DNA from: an uncultured Granulosicoccaceae bacterium | GTDB taxonomy: Bacteria; Pseudomonadota; Gammaproteobacteria; Granulosicoccales; Granulosicoccaceae | Length of the DNA: 64,000 bases | Assembly: GCA_938007995.1 (NCBI GenBank) | Contig: CALLLW010000006.1 | Span: 62,001 to 126,000 of the forward strand | Direction: 5' to 3' | Notes under the pieces: model-generated | Database searches by the model: none | The model's input: only the letters and a program-made list of their open reading frames with translations | Told to the model about the DNA's origin: nothing | Shown: piece by piece, positions 46,915-55,813 of the stretch | Layout: each line of letters opens with the position of its first letter | Position numbering within the stretch: position 1 is the first letter of the stretch | Program-made: the position numbers and the translations under genes

Positions 46915-48147
46915 ATGGCTCAGTATTTCCTAACCTATCTACCACGAGTTGGAGACGATTATCTTCGCTGGACTGTCTGCGATGATAAGGGCGGCGTTAT
47001 TGGTAATGCTGATCATGGGCCGTTTGAAAAAGCCGCCAAAGCTGCTGGCCGTCATCGTGTGGTGATGGTGGTGGCCGGTACCGAAGTACTGATGGAAGAA
47101 GTTGAAGTTCCGGCGACCAACTTATCAAAAGCGCTCAAGGCTGTGCCCTACATGCTTGAGGAACAACTGGCTCAGGATGTGGAGGCGTCCCACTTTGCGT
47201 TTGGCAACAAAGGCGGCAACGGCAGGATTCCGGTCGTGGTTATCGCCAAACAGGGGCTCGAATGGATTCAGGAAATGGCCACTGAGTCCGGTCTTAATGT
47301 TCTTGAGATTATTCCGGAAACTCTGGCACTGCCAGGTTCACCGGAGCACTGGACTATCATGACAAACGACGGTCATGCTTCGGTCAGATTGTCTGCTTCA
47401 AGAGGGTTTTCCTGTGACAGTGAAATGCTGCCTTTACTACTGGAAAATGCTATCGAAGGTGCACCGCCTGAACATATCGAAGAAGAGATACGACGCTCAC
47501 GGCACTTCATCTGCGGGCCGGGTGAATTTCATTTGCACCCTGATGTGCGGCCTGAATTTATCCGTACTGAAGTAGCGCTTTTTGCCAGAGGTTTAAGCGA
47601 GTATAAAAAACCGGCAGACAGGATAAACCTGCTGCAGGGTGGCTACGGAAAAACCGAGGCGCTCGGTAAAGCCTGGAAGCCATGGCGTGTTCCTGCCGCG
47701 TTGGCTGCTATGCTTCTGGCACTCTGGGGTGGCACCAGTTATCTTCAATACCAGCAACTGGGTGTCGAAGAGGCACGTTTAAATGATGAGATGGTGAGCA
47801 CGCTCAAGCGTGCTTTCCCGACGGTTCAAAATCCCGAGCGCGATCCACTGCGGCAAATGCGCTCCAGACTCAGAGCAGACACAGGTACTGGAATAGATGA
47901 GGCCAGTTTTGTTGTGATGATGTCTGCCATTGGAGCCGCACTGAATCAGCTTAACGAGCCCACGGTCAGTAGCATCAACTTCAGAAGAGGTCAGCTTGAT
48001 ATCGTGCTTGAGGCGGAATCTCTTCAGGATGTCGACAAACTGAAATCGAGTCTGGAGCAGGAGAATCAGCTGGTGGCCAATGTGCAGTCAGCGGTAAAGG
48101 AAAAAGAAAGAATCAAAGCGCGATTACGTGTAGAGGCGAGTTCATGA
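46915..48147 (+). CDS. gspL: Type II secretion inner-membrane platform protein GspL
   Basis: A 410-residue bitopic protein. The cytoplasmic actin-like domain (VMVVAGTEVLMEEVEVPATNL, LKAVPYMLEEQLAQDVEASHFA) binds the GspE ATPase in known systems. One transmembrane segment follows (VPAALAAMLLALWGGTSY), then a periplasmic ferredoxin-like domain. The stop overlaps gspM by 4 bp (ATGA). Confidence 0.92.
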   Translation: MAQYFLTYLPRVGDDYLRWTVCDDKGGVIGNADHGPFEKAAKAAGRHRVVMVVAGTEVLMEEVEVPATNLSKALKAVPYMLEEQLAQDVEASHFAFGNKGGNGRIPVVVIAKQGLEWIQEMATESGLNVLEIIPETLALPGSPEHWTIMTNDGHASVRLSASRGFSCDSEMLPLLLENAIEGAPPEHIEEEIRRSRHFICGPGEFHLHPDVRPEFIRTEVALFARGLSEYKKPADRINLLQGGYGKTEALGKAWKPWRVPAALAAMLLALWGGTSYLQYQQLGVEEARLNDEMVSTLKRAFPTVQNPERDPLRQMRSRLRADTGTGIDEASFVVMMSAIGAALNQLNEPTVSSINFRRGQLDIVLEAESLQDVDKLKSSLEQENQLVANVQSAVKEKERIKARLRVEASS

Positions 48148-48620
48148 GCATCAAAGAATGGTACACAACGCAAACTCCGCGTGAGCAGTTTATAGTTGCT
48201 GCCACAGCGATTGTAGGCGTAGTGGCGATGGTCTATGCCTTCGCTTACAAACCACTGAGTACCGGGATTGCCTCCCGACAAATATCAGTGGCTGCCAAGC
48301 AACGCGATCTTGAATGGATGCAGCAGCAATCGCCGGCCAGTGTGGCAGGTAGTGGTCAAACCATACAGCCAATGGAAAAAGCGCCCTATCTTTTACTTGA
48401 TGAGGCAATTAAAAGAGCGCGTATCTCAACACCGGAGCGAGTCACACCGGATGGCAGTGAAGGTGCCAGAGCCCAGTTTTCAAACGTTGAGTTCGATAAA
48501 TTGCTGCAGGTGCTGGGTGGGCTTGAACAGACTTATGGACTTTCTGTTAAAACCATTAACCTGAGTAGAAAAGATGCGGGTGAAGTGAGTGCAAGGCTTA
48601 GCCTGGAGGCCTATCAGTGA
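48144..48620 (+). CDS. gspM: Type II secretion protein GspM
   Basis: A 158-residue bitopic membrane protein with the family N-terminus SIKEWYTTQTPREQFIVAATAIVGVVAMVYA, one membrane helix, and a periplasmic ferredoxin-like domain (FDKLLQVLGGLEQTYGLSVKTINL). It pairs with GspL. It overlaps gspL and gspN by 4 bp each. Confidence 0.9.
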   Translation: MSIKEWYTTQTPREQFIVAATAIVGVVAMVYAFAYKPLSTGIASRQISVAAKQRDLEWMQQQSPASVAGSGQTIQPMEKAPYLLLDEAIKRARISTPERVTPDGSEGARAQFSNVEFDKLLQVLGGLEQTYGLSVKTINLSRKDAGEVSARLSLEAYQ

Positions 48621-49372
48621 AAGTATTTGGCTTGATACTGCTTGGTCTGCTGGCGTTTGTTGCAACAGTGGTTTGGAAGTTTCCAGCAGAGGGTGTATTG
48701 CCACACGTAAATACCGCACCGGTGAGACTGGCAGGCGTACAGGGGACTGTCTGGAACGGTTCAGCTGCTTCTGTGATCGCGCCTGAGCCGGCGCTCCCTG
48801 TTAGCAACGTGACCTGGAAGGTACAGCCTGCAACGCTACTTTCTGGCAGTGCTGGCGCGACAATTCATTTTGAAGTGCTGGGTGGCAAGGGTGAAGGGCT
48901 GCTGAAAAGAAATCTGGCAGGCAGTGTATTTGTCACAGATGGCAACTTTCGTGTACCGGCCAGTCGGCTTGAACAGTTCTTACCGTTGCCGGTCGCTGAG
49001 TTCGGCGGCATAGTGCAGGCTTACGTCGATGAGATGGAACTTGAAAACAATCTTCTCAAGCGAACTGTAGGCAGGCTCACCTGGAGTAATGCCGAAGTTA
49101 AAAACACAGTGAATCTGGGTGAAGTGTTATTTGATATCGTGCCACAGGCTGAAGATCATATTGGTACGCTCAGCAATACCAACGGTCAGCTTGATCTGAG
49201 CGGTGAGGTGCTACTCGATCAAGCCGGTAACTACAGAGCTGATATTCAAATCAAACCCACTGCTGAAACGCCGGCTCAGGTCAACGGCCTGCTCGGGGTA
49301 CTAGGCAGTCCTGCCAGTGACGGTAGCTATCGAATTCGCAACAACGGCAACATCAGAAATCTGCAATTCTAA
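48617..49372 (+). CDS. gspN: Type II secretion protein GspN
   Basis: A 251-residue envelope protein with an N-terminal membrane helix (VFGLILLGLLAFVATVVW) and a beta-rich periplasmic part (GVQGTVWNGSAASV, VTWKVQPATLL), as in GspN. GspN is dispensable in several systems. The GTG start overlaps the gspM stop (GTGA). Last gene of the gsp cluster. Confidence 0.87.
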   Translation: MKVFGLILLGLLAFVATVVWKFPAEGVLPHVNTAPVRLAGVQGTVWNGSAASVIAPEPALPVSNVTWKVQPATLLSGSAGATIHFEVLGGKGEGLLKRNLAGSVFVTDGNFRVPASRLEQFLPLPVAEFGGIVQAYVDEMELENNLLKRTVGRLTWSNAEVKNTVNLGEVLFDIVPQAEDHIGTLSNTNGQLDLSGEVLLDQAGNYRADIQIKPTAETPAQVNGLLGVLGSPASDGSYRIRNNGNIRNLQF

Positions 49373-49654
49373 CGAAACAATATTGTGATGATTTGTTGCG
49401 ATCTTTGGCGTGTATTGTGCCGTAGAATTGCACTTAACTGGTGATCAATAGTTGGTAGTAGAGACAGTGCGGTACGGAAACAAACCGTTGATGTTCTGCA
49501 TAAACATTTGCACGATGTTACTACCTTCCGTTGGTCAAACGTTACCTAAGTCACATGAATTATGTTGAATTGTCGATAGATTGCCTGAATATTCAGCCAT
49601 ACCATCGTCGTTAAATTAGCGGATTTGAACTGCATGCCAGCCGGAGCTCTGGAT

Positions 49655-50461
49655 ATGGGTGACTACCTCAACGAGGTTGTCGCTATATCAAAGATAGCAG
49701 GAAAGAAAATTCTCGAGCACTACGAGTCTGAAGTGGTGGTGACCTCGAAGCATGACAACACGCCACTCACAGAAGCAGACCTTGCTGCCAACCGCATTAT
49801 CATAGAGCAGCTCCGATCACTGTCGCCCGAGCTTCCTATACTTACTGAAGAGTCCTGCGGAATTCCGTTCGCGGAGCGTAACGAGTGGAATACCTACTGG
49901 CTGGTTGATCCACTCGATGGCACCCGTGAGTTCATCAAGCACAGTGGTGAATTCAGCGTTAACATTGCGCTGATTCAAAATGGTGTGTCCGTACTCGGTG
50001 TTGTGCACGCGCCGGTACTTGATATTACCTACTCGGCATGCCGTGATTGCGGTGCCTGGAAGCAGATAGGCGATGCAGAGCCTGAAAGCATCTCGGTGCG
50101 CACTGCGCCCAAAAACGGTGTCACAGTGGCGCGCAGCAGCGCGCCGCTAACCGGTGGGTTATTAAGTCGATTTTTGGACAAACTGGGCGAGTATAAAGTC
50201 ATCTCTATGGGTGGTGCGCTGAAGTCCTGCCTGGTGGCGGAAGGAAGTGCTGATGTTTACGCGAAGCTGGGTCCAACCGGAGAGTGGGACACAGGTGCCG
50301 CCCAATGCATTGTTGAAGAAGCAGGTGGACACATCACAGACACAAAAATGCGGGAGCTTCGTTATAACACCAAAGACTCTTTGCTAAATCCGCACTTTTT
50401 TGTTTTTGGCGCCGGTGACCACAACTGGTCGGATTATCTGGAAGATCCAAACGACAGTTAG
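49655..50461 (+). CDS. cysQ: 3'(2'),5'-bisphosphate nucleotidase CysQ
   Basis: A Mg-dependent inositol-monophosphatase-fold enzyme of 268 residues that removes PAP, a by-product of sulfate assimilation. Metal-site motifs: DNTPLTEADLAAN, LTEESCGIPF, VDPLDGTREFIKHSGEFSVN, and late GPTGEWDTGAAQCIVEEAGG. ATG 49655 has GGAG eight bases before it; earlier in-frame starts (TTG 49625, ATG 49634) lack one. It follows gspN by about 280 bp, a neighbourhood seen in other gammaproteobacteria. Confidence 0.92.
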   Translation: MGDYLNEVVAISKIAGKKILEHYESEVVVTSKHDNTPLTEADLAANRIIIEQLRSLSPELPILTEESCGIPFAERNEWNTYWLVDPLDGTREFIKHSGEFSVNIALIQNGVSVLGVVHAPVLDITYSACRDCGAWKQIGDAEPESISVRTAPKNGVTVARSSAPLTGGLLSRFLDKLGEYKVISMGGALKSCLVAEGSADVYAKLGPTGEWDTGAAQCIVEEAGGHITDTKMRELRYNTKDSLLNPHFFVFGAGDHNWSDYLEDPNDS

Positions 50462-50800
50462 CGCCCAGGCGGCTTGAAAATCATCTTTTGGTCCTCGCCC
50501 GATTCCGGGCACCCAGACTTCTCCAGTATCAGCAACGACACTCAGTGCATGCGCGATGCAAACCCGCGGATGGTGTCGACAATTTGTCAACTCGAATCGT
50601 AACCACATCACAGAGTGCAGCGAAGGGTATGTTGCATGTGGTTGTCTCTGTCGACAGATCTAGAGTCAGACCGACTTCGTCCGGCTTAACTGGTGAATCC
50701 GTTTGACGGTTATTCTGCCTCTGGTGATTGCAAGTCCGTGATATGACGCCGGATTGCAATATCAGTGCTGAACAAAAGACAAACCCTACAAGGACTAAAC
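50462..50800. other. Intergenic region upstream of an OmpA-family gene
   Basis: About 340 bp. I see no gene; short frames on both strands lack ribosome sites and family features. A small hairpin GCCCG-ATTC-CGGGC lies at 50497-50510. The end carries the ribosome site AAGGA for the OmpA gene. Confidence 0.45.
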
Positions 50801-52003
50801 ATGTTCCTGCGATTCAGAAAGACATTCGCTTCAAGACTTGCGATTGTTTGCCCGCTTGTGTTGTCTGCAGTTTGCTGGGCACCCGGTGCATCTGCGCTGG
50901 AGTTTCCAAAGTTGAAGCTTCCCTCTATCAGCCTGCCTTCGGTGGGTTTTAATGGCAAGTACCTGAGTGGCAACTACTACGGTGGTGCTGGTTTTGGCGG
51001 GTCCAGCCTGGAGCCGCAGTTAACTCAATCAGGCTATACAGCGACAGATAACGGTGACGGAGGAGCGCAATTATTTTTCGGGCGTGACTTAACCACGCGA
51101 ATATCAATTGAAGGCTACTATTCTGATCTGGGTCAAGTCTCTTTAAGTAGCGAAGATGCACCTCCAGGCCGAATCGACTATTCCACTATAGGTGCCAGTG
51201 CTCTGGTGTACTTGCTAGGTAGTGGTGGCATCGACTCTCTGGCAGATCGCCGTGGTCTGAACCTGTATGCGCGCGTTGGCGCAGGCTGGGTGAATAATCA
51301 GGGGCTCGGTATTGAGTTCGACAGAGCCAATGATTTTGCTCTGTCAGGTGGATTTGGAGCGGAGTTTAATTTGAGAAACGGCTTCGGGCTTCGCAGTGAG
51401 GTTCATACTTTCGATACAGATGCCCGTGTAGTCAGCTTCAATATAGTTAAACGATTCCGCGTGCAGAATAACGGTGGCAGGCTACCGGTAATTCTCGATA
51501 AAGCAGACACTCCGCTGCTTAAATCAGACAAGGATGTTGCCGCGAAAAAGAATGCAGCGCTGCTCAGGAAAGATAGCGATGATGATGGTATTAATGATCG
51601 CGATGATCTTTGTGATTCAAGTGAAGAGGGTGCAAAAGTTGATGACTATGGTTGTGATTTTTCCGGTGTGATTGAGGGTGTGACTTTTAACACTGCTTCT
51701 GCAAATCTGACTTCTGCCAGCAGAACTGCACTGAACAAAGTGGTTACTCAACTGAAACATAACCGGGATGTAAATATCACGGTGGAAGCGCACACAGATA
51801 ATCGTGGCAGTGCGAGCAAGAATATGGCTTTGTCGCGTGCGCGTGCGGAATCTGTAGTCAGTTACCTGGTCAACAGAGGCAAGATCGATGTTGAGCGTAT
51901 CACTGCTACCGGCTTTGGCGAAAGCAGGCCAATCAAGAGTAATCAGACACAAGCCGGTCGTCTTGCGAATCGGCGTGTTGAGATTAAGGTGAACGAAAAA
52001 TAG
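50801..52003 (+). CDS. OmpA-family outer-membrane protein
   Basis: A 400-residue porin-like protein. It has a signal peptide (IVCPLVLSAVCWAPGASALE), an N-terminal beta-barrel of about 200 residues with alternating aromatic strands (GLNLYARVGAGWVNN, FGLRSEVHTFD), a calcium-type linker (DSDDDGINDRDDLCD, thrombospondin-3-like) and a C-terminal OmpA domain with TVEAHTDNRGSASKNMALSRARAESV. The last domain binds peptidoglycan. ATG 50801 follows AAGGA; a longer GTG frame from 50765 is less likely. Confidence 0.9.
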   Translation: MFLRFRKTFASRLAIVCPLVLSAVCWAPGASALEFPKLKLPSISLPSVGFNGKYLSGNYYGGAGFGGSSLEPQLTQSGYTATDNGDGGAQLFFGRDLTTRISIEGYYSDLGQVSLSSEDAPPGRIDYSTIGASALVYLLGSGGIDSLADRRGLNLYARVGAGWVNNQGLGIEFDRANDFALSGGFGAEFNLRNGFGLRSEVHTFDTDARVVSFNIVKRFRVQNNGGRLPVILDKADTPLLKSDKDVAAKKNAALLRKDSDDDGINDRDDLCDSSEEGAKVDDYGCDFSGVIEGVTFNTASANLTSASRTALNKVVTQLKHNRDVNITVEAHTDNRGSASKNMALSRARAESVVSYLVNRGKIDVERITATGFGESRPIKSNQTQAGRLANRRVEIKVNEK

Positions 52004-52194
52004 CGGAGTGTTTTTTATAAGCAACTGAATAAACCGTTCAGCAATTGTTAGTGTTTGCTGCATATACTCAGTTGATAATAAACACCGAACTGAAAGCCGG
52101 ATAACCGGTCTGAACTTTGATCAGTTGTAACTGACATCTGAATCTAAATTTTCCGGCAAAGCGCAATCGTTTTGTTGTTACACAGGTAATTAAT

Positions 52195-52878
52195 ATGATG
52201 AACTATAGAAAAGTCGTCCTGATCCCGTTGCTTGCAGCAGGCTTAACTGCCTGTGCAACTGATGGTTCATTGAGTCGTACCCAAACCGGGGCCGCTGTAG
52301 GCGCTGTTGCAGGTGCCGTGCTGGGTCATCAGGTTGATGATGACAAAGGCCGTTTCGTTGGTGCGCTCGCAGGAGCGTTGGCAGGCGGTGCGGTAGGCAA
52401 GTATATGGATGATCAGCAGCGCGAGCTGGAAGAGCAGCTGCGTCGTGAACAGGCTGCAGAGCAAATTCAAATCTCGCGACTGGCGGATGACACGCTTAAG
52501 CTTGACCTTGACAGCGAAGTGTCTTTTGACATTGACAGCTCACGGATCAACCGTGGTTTTTATCCAAGTCTTGATAAAGTCGCCAGTGTTCTTTCACAGT
52601 ATCCACAGACTGCGGTACATATTATCGGGCACACAGACAGCACCGGATCAGAGCAATATAATCAACAGCTGTCGATGCAACGCGCCAGTAGTGTGCAGCG
52701 CTATCTGACCCGACAAGGCGTAGGCAGCCCCAGAACTCGAACAGACGGCCAGGGTGAAAATGCACCGATAGCAAGCAATGAAACGGCCGATGGTCGTTCG
52801 CGCAATCGACGCGTAGAAATATACCTGAAGCCTATTGTTGAAGGACGCGAAGCAGCAGCGTTCAACTCACCGGTGTAA
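52195..52878 (+). CDS. OmpA-family lipoprotein with glycine-zipper segment
   Basis: A 227-residue lipoprotein with lipobox LTAC (Cys at about 20). A glycine-zipper region (GAAVGAVAGAVLGHQ, VGALAGALAGGAVGKY) follows and may insert in or lie on a membrane. Then comes a short coiled segment rich in Gln and Glu, and an OmpA domain (VHIIGHTDSTGSEQYNQQLSMQRASSV, RSRNRRVEIYLKP) for peptidoglycan binding. The plan is like YiaD. A terminator follows directly. Confidence 0.9.
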   Translation: MMNYRKVVLIPLLAAGLTACATDGSLSRTQTGAAVGAVAGAVLGHQVDDDKGRFVGALAGALAGGAVGKYMDDQQRELEEQLRREQAAEQIQISRLADDTLKLDLDSEVSFDIDSSRINRGFYPSLDKVASVLSQYPQTAVHIIGHTDSTGSEQYNQQLSMQRASSVQRYLTRQGVGSPRTRTDGQGENAPIASNETADGRSRNRRVEIYLKPIVEGREAAAFNSPV

Positions 52879-52900
52879 GCTGGCGTTAGCTATCCAATAG

Positions 52901-52927
52901 AAAAGGCCGAACTATCCGGCCTTTTTT
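52901..52927 (+). terminator. Rho-independent terminator of the OmpA-lipoprotein gene
   Basis: A 9-bp stem AAAAGGCCG/CGGCCTTTT (52901-52909 and 52917-52925) has a 7-nt loop and a T run, 22 bp after the stop. Confidence 0.9.
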
Positions 52928-52962
52928 GTATCTGCAGTGTAGTTGCCCTAAGCGGTCGTATT

Positions 52963-54738
52963 TTAAAGAGGCCAAACAATCAGCAGAATAGGCACTGATA
53001 CAGCGACAATAATGATTTCAAGTGGCAGCCCCATCCGCCAATAGTCACCGAAATGATAACCACCGGGACCCATCACCAACGTATTGGACTGATGCCCGAT
53101 TGGTGTCAGGAATGCGCAGGATGCCCCGACCGCGACAGCCATCAGGAACGCATCACTGCTAACACCCAGCGATGTGGCAATAGCCACTCCAATAGGCGCC
53201 ATGACCAATGCGGTAGCTGCGTTGTTGATGATGTCAGATAAAAACATGGTCACTACCAGGATCATGGTCAGCAATGCGACAGCGGGTAAACCCTCAGTGA
53301 CCTGCAGAATGGCGTTTGCCATCCATGTGGTTGTACCGGTGCTTTCGAGTGCACGTCCGACTGGTATCATCGAACCTAACAATACAATTACCGGCCAGTC
53401 GATTTCGTCGTAGATTTCCCTGACTGAAATAATTTTCATCAGAATGAATATGCCGATAGCAATTAAAAACGCTATCGGCAAAGTCACAAAGCCAGCCACG
53501 CCCATGGCAATGGCTCCGGCAAACACCAGCAGCGCAGGAATGACTTTACGCTGTCTGTTTAGTGCCAGCGGTCGCTTAGCAAGAGGCCACAGGCCGAGTG
53601 TTTGAAACTGCTCGTCAATCGTATCGGCGTCGCCAAACATCAGTAATACATCACCGGCTTTGAAACGTTGTCTTTTGAGTCGGGTTTTTATGATTTCCCC
53701 GTTACGCGCGATACCGGCCAGCGCCAAGGTTCTTTTTGCCTGAATCCGCAGGTATTCAACACTACGATCAATCAATGGTGAAGTCTGCCCGACAACACCT
53801 TCCAGCATGATTTCATTTTCGGACTGTGGCTGTATAAAGTTGCTGGAGGCGGTAGTCAGCAACTCGAGTCCGTTTTCTTCAACGATCTGCTGCAGGTGCG
53901 ATGGATCACTCTGTACCAGCAGAATGTCTCCTTCCGCAAATCGATATTGCAGTGGAATCGGGCGTGCGAAGCCGTTTTTCTGTGCCATGCCGACAACGTC
54001 CACCTGATCGGAGCTGAAAATCTCACTGTCTTTTAAGAGCTCTCCGATCAATGCCGAGCCTGGCTTTATTTCGATCTCGGTCAGATAATGCGAAATTTCA
54101 AACATCGCTGTACCGTCTTTGCTACTTCGGTTTTTTGGTATAAAGCGCCAGCCGATCAAAGTGATGAAAGCAAGACCAATCAGTGCCACAAAGAAACCAA
54201 CGGGGCTGAAGTCGAACATTGAGAATGGTTCCCCGCTGACTTCGGCGCGGTAGCTGGCGATGATGATATTGGGTGGTGTGCCAATCAGTGTGGTCATACC
54301 ACCGAGAATGCTGCCAAACGCCAGCGGCATAAGCACCAGCGCCGGTGATCGATTAGCCTGGTTGGCCGTTGCAATTGCAACCGGTAACATAAGTGCCAGT
54401 GCGCCAACGTTGTTCATAAATGCCGAGGCCACTGTGACCACAGCAGTGAGCGATGCTATATGAATGTAGATGTTGTCAGTGAAAGGTGTCAGATACGAAG
54501 CGATCACATTAACAACACCGGCATTCTTCAGTGCATGGCTGATAATTAATACCGCTGCCACGGTAATCACTGCAGCATGACCAAATCCGCTAAACGCATC
54601 CTCTGATGGCACTACACCTGCCACCACTGCCATGACCAGACAAAAAATCGCAACAATATCGTGTCGATATTTGCCCCAGGCAAACAGGACCAGCGTGACC
54701 AACAGAATACAGGTAATAGTGATTTGCGGCGTAGTCAT
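52963..54738 (-). CDS. SLC13/DASS-family transporter with two TrkA-C (RCK_C) domains
   Basis: A 591-residue inner-membrane carrier for an anion or dicarboxylate (sulfate is a common substrate of this form). Blocks of hydrophobic helices flank two central TrkA-C domains (GSALIGELLKDSEIF and IDRSVEYLRIQAKR). NNVGALALMLPVAI, GTPPNIIIASY and INNAATALVMAPIGVAIA are the paired SNT-type hairpin motifs of the family. The frame begins at 54897, but the ATG at 54738 gives MTTPQITITCILLV and a normal first helix. It is followed on the same strand by nothing close; a CBS protein lies upstream. Confidence 0.88.
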   Translation of the reverse strand: MTTPQITITCILLVTLVLFAWGKYRHDIVAIFCLVMAVVAGVVPSEDAFSGFGHAAVITVAAVLIISHALKNAGVVNVIASYLTPFTDNIYIHIASLTAVVTVASAFMNNVGALALMLPVAIATANQANRSPALVLMPLAFGSILGGMTTLIGTPPNIIIASYRAEVSGEPFSMFDFSPVGFFVALIGLAFITLIGWRFIPKNRSSKDGTAMFEISHYLTEIEIKPGSALIGELLKDSEIFSSDQVDVVGMAQKNGFARPIPLQYRFAEGDILLVQSDPSHLQQIVEENGLELLTTASSNFIQPQSENEIMLEGVVGQTSPLIDRSVEYLRIQAKRTLALAGIARNGEIIKTRLKRQRFKAGDVLLMFGDADTIDEQFQTLGLWPLAKRPLALNRQRKVIPALLVFAGAIAMGVAGFVTLPIAFLIAIGIFILMKIISVREIYDEIDWPVIVLLGSMIPVGRALESTGTTTWMANAILQVTEGLPAVALLTMILVVTMFLSDIINNAATALVMAPIGVAIATSLGVSSDAFLMAVAVGASCAFLTPIGHQSNTLVMGPGGYHFGDYWRMGLPLEIIIVAVSVPILLIVWPL

Positions 54739-54931
54739 GAATAGTGTCCCGACAAACGGCGGTAAGCCTTTTTGAGGTGGCCGTTTGCAAACCGGCAAAT
54801 AATTAGCAGCCGCTATAGTATAACGCGTAGCACGTTGTATGCTGCCTAAATGGGCAGGCGCGCATGCACCATGCCTGCATTGTTCACAAAGGCGCATCGT
54901 CCAGGAACAATGCAGGCGAACGGTGTATTGC

Positions 54932-55360
54932 TCAGCTCATTATGTACCCTTCAAGGTGATTAATGGTTTGTTGCTGCTCTGCAATTGTTGCTCTGACTAA
55001 ATCGCCGATCGACAATACGCCAATGATTTTTTCCCGTTCCAGTACCGGCAAATGGCGGATATCGTGTTTGGTCATCAGCTCCATGCAGGTGTCTATTGTG
55101 TCATCTGGTGCGACGCTAATTATGTTGGTAGTCATAATTTCGGCAACCGGAGTTTCACTGGATAATTTTCCCTGCAATATCACCTTACGTGCGTAGTCGC
55201 GTTCCGAGACAATGCCGGCGAGTTTGGCGCCGTCTGTCACAAGCAGAGCGCCTATGTTCTTCTCAGCCATAAATTTTATCGCATCAAGCACCGCCTGATT
55301 TGCATTGATGGTCCATATTTCAGTCGGCTTGGTGGCCAACAGATGTGTGACTGGTTTCAT
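54932..55360 (-). CDS. CBS-domain pair protein
   Basis: A 142-residue stand-alone protein of two CBS domains (IWTINANQAVLDAIKFMAEKNIGALLVTDG, and ISVAPDDTIDTCMELMTKHDIRHLPVL). Such pairs bind adenine nucleotides and act as energy or redox sensors for partner proteins. The ribosome site GGAGG lies 5 bases before ATG. It is on the same strand as the SLC13 gene and about 190 bp upstream of its start, so it could be linked to that transporter. Confidence 0.9.
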   Translation of the reverse strand: MKPVTHLLATKPTEIWTINANQAVLDAIKFMAEKNIGALLVTDGAKLAGIVSERDYARKVILQGKLSSETPVAEIMTTNIISVAPDDTIDTCMELMTKHDIRHLPVLEREKIIGVLSIGDLVRATIAEQQQTINHLEGYIMS

Positions 55361-55617
55361 CGGTTCCTCCGAATTAAACTGGCTTTGGCAAGTTAGCTTT
55401 GGTCAGCAGGTTTGGCCAGCACATATAGCCAGGGCATATGGCCAGGAAATCTGCCAATAGATGTGGAGTTCTGTATGCTTTGTATCCTTGAAATGGTGCA
55501 GATGTGCGGATCAAACGGGCTCCCGTACCTGAGTCTACAACGGTAGCGTGCTTCTGATTGTGTCGCAACTGTACGAACCTTGTAGTACTACATTACCTGA
55601 TTTTGTAGGGATTCTTA

Positions 55618-55649
55618 ATGGCGAAAATACTGGATGGCGAAAATACTGG
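55618..55649. repeat. 16-bp tandem duplication at a start codon
   Basis: ATGGCGAAAATACTGG is repeated exactly at 55618-55633 and 55634-55649. Each copy begins with ATG. Sixteen is not a multiple of three, so the two ATGs are in different frames: the first stops after 12 codons, the second opens the 59-codon gene. Confidence 0.9.
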
Positions 55650-55813
55650 CATTTAAAAAGAAAAAAGCGTCATCAAAAGGCAAGACGCTGTGTGCCAGTA
55701 ACCATCATAAATGGAAAGTAGAGACGCGGCAGAAATTTGATGTCAAGCTGGGAAAGCTGGTGACAGTTTACCGTTGCGAGCGGTGTGGTTCCTTTAAGAA
55801 TCGGCTAACGTAG
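55634..55813 (+). CDS. 59-aa protein with a putative zinc-binding CxxxHH...CxxC motif
   Basis: A very basic 59-residue protein: a Lys-rich N-terminus (MAKILAFKKKKASSKGKT), C20 and H24-H25 in CASNHHKW, a linker, and C48/C51 in YRCERCGSFKNR. The spacing suggests one small zinc ribbon or finger, as in nucleic-acid or ribosome-associated small proteins; I do not recognise a named family. The good ribosome site (AGGGA, 55607) is spaced for the first copy of a duplicated ATG at 55618, not for this one. The last 20 bp overlap the end of the convergent GGDEF-like gene. Confidence 0.6.
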   Translation: MAKILAFKKKKASSKGKTLCASNHHKWKVETRQKFDVKLGKLVTVYRCERCGSFKNRLT

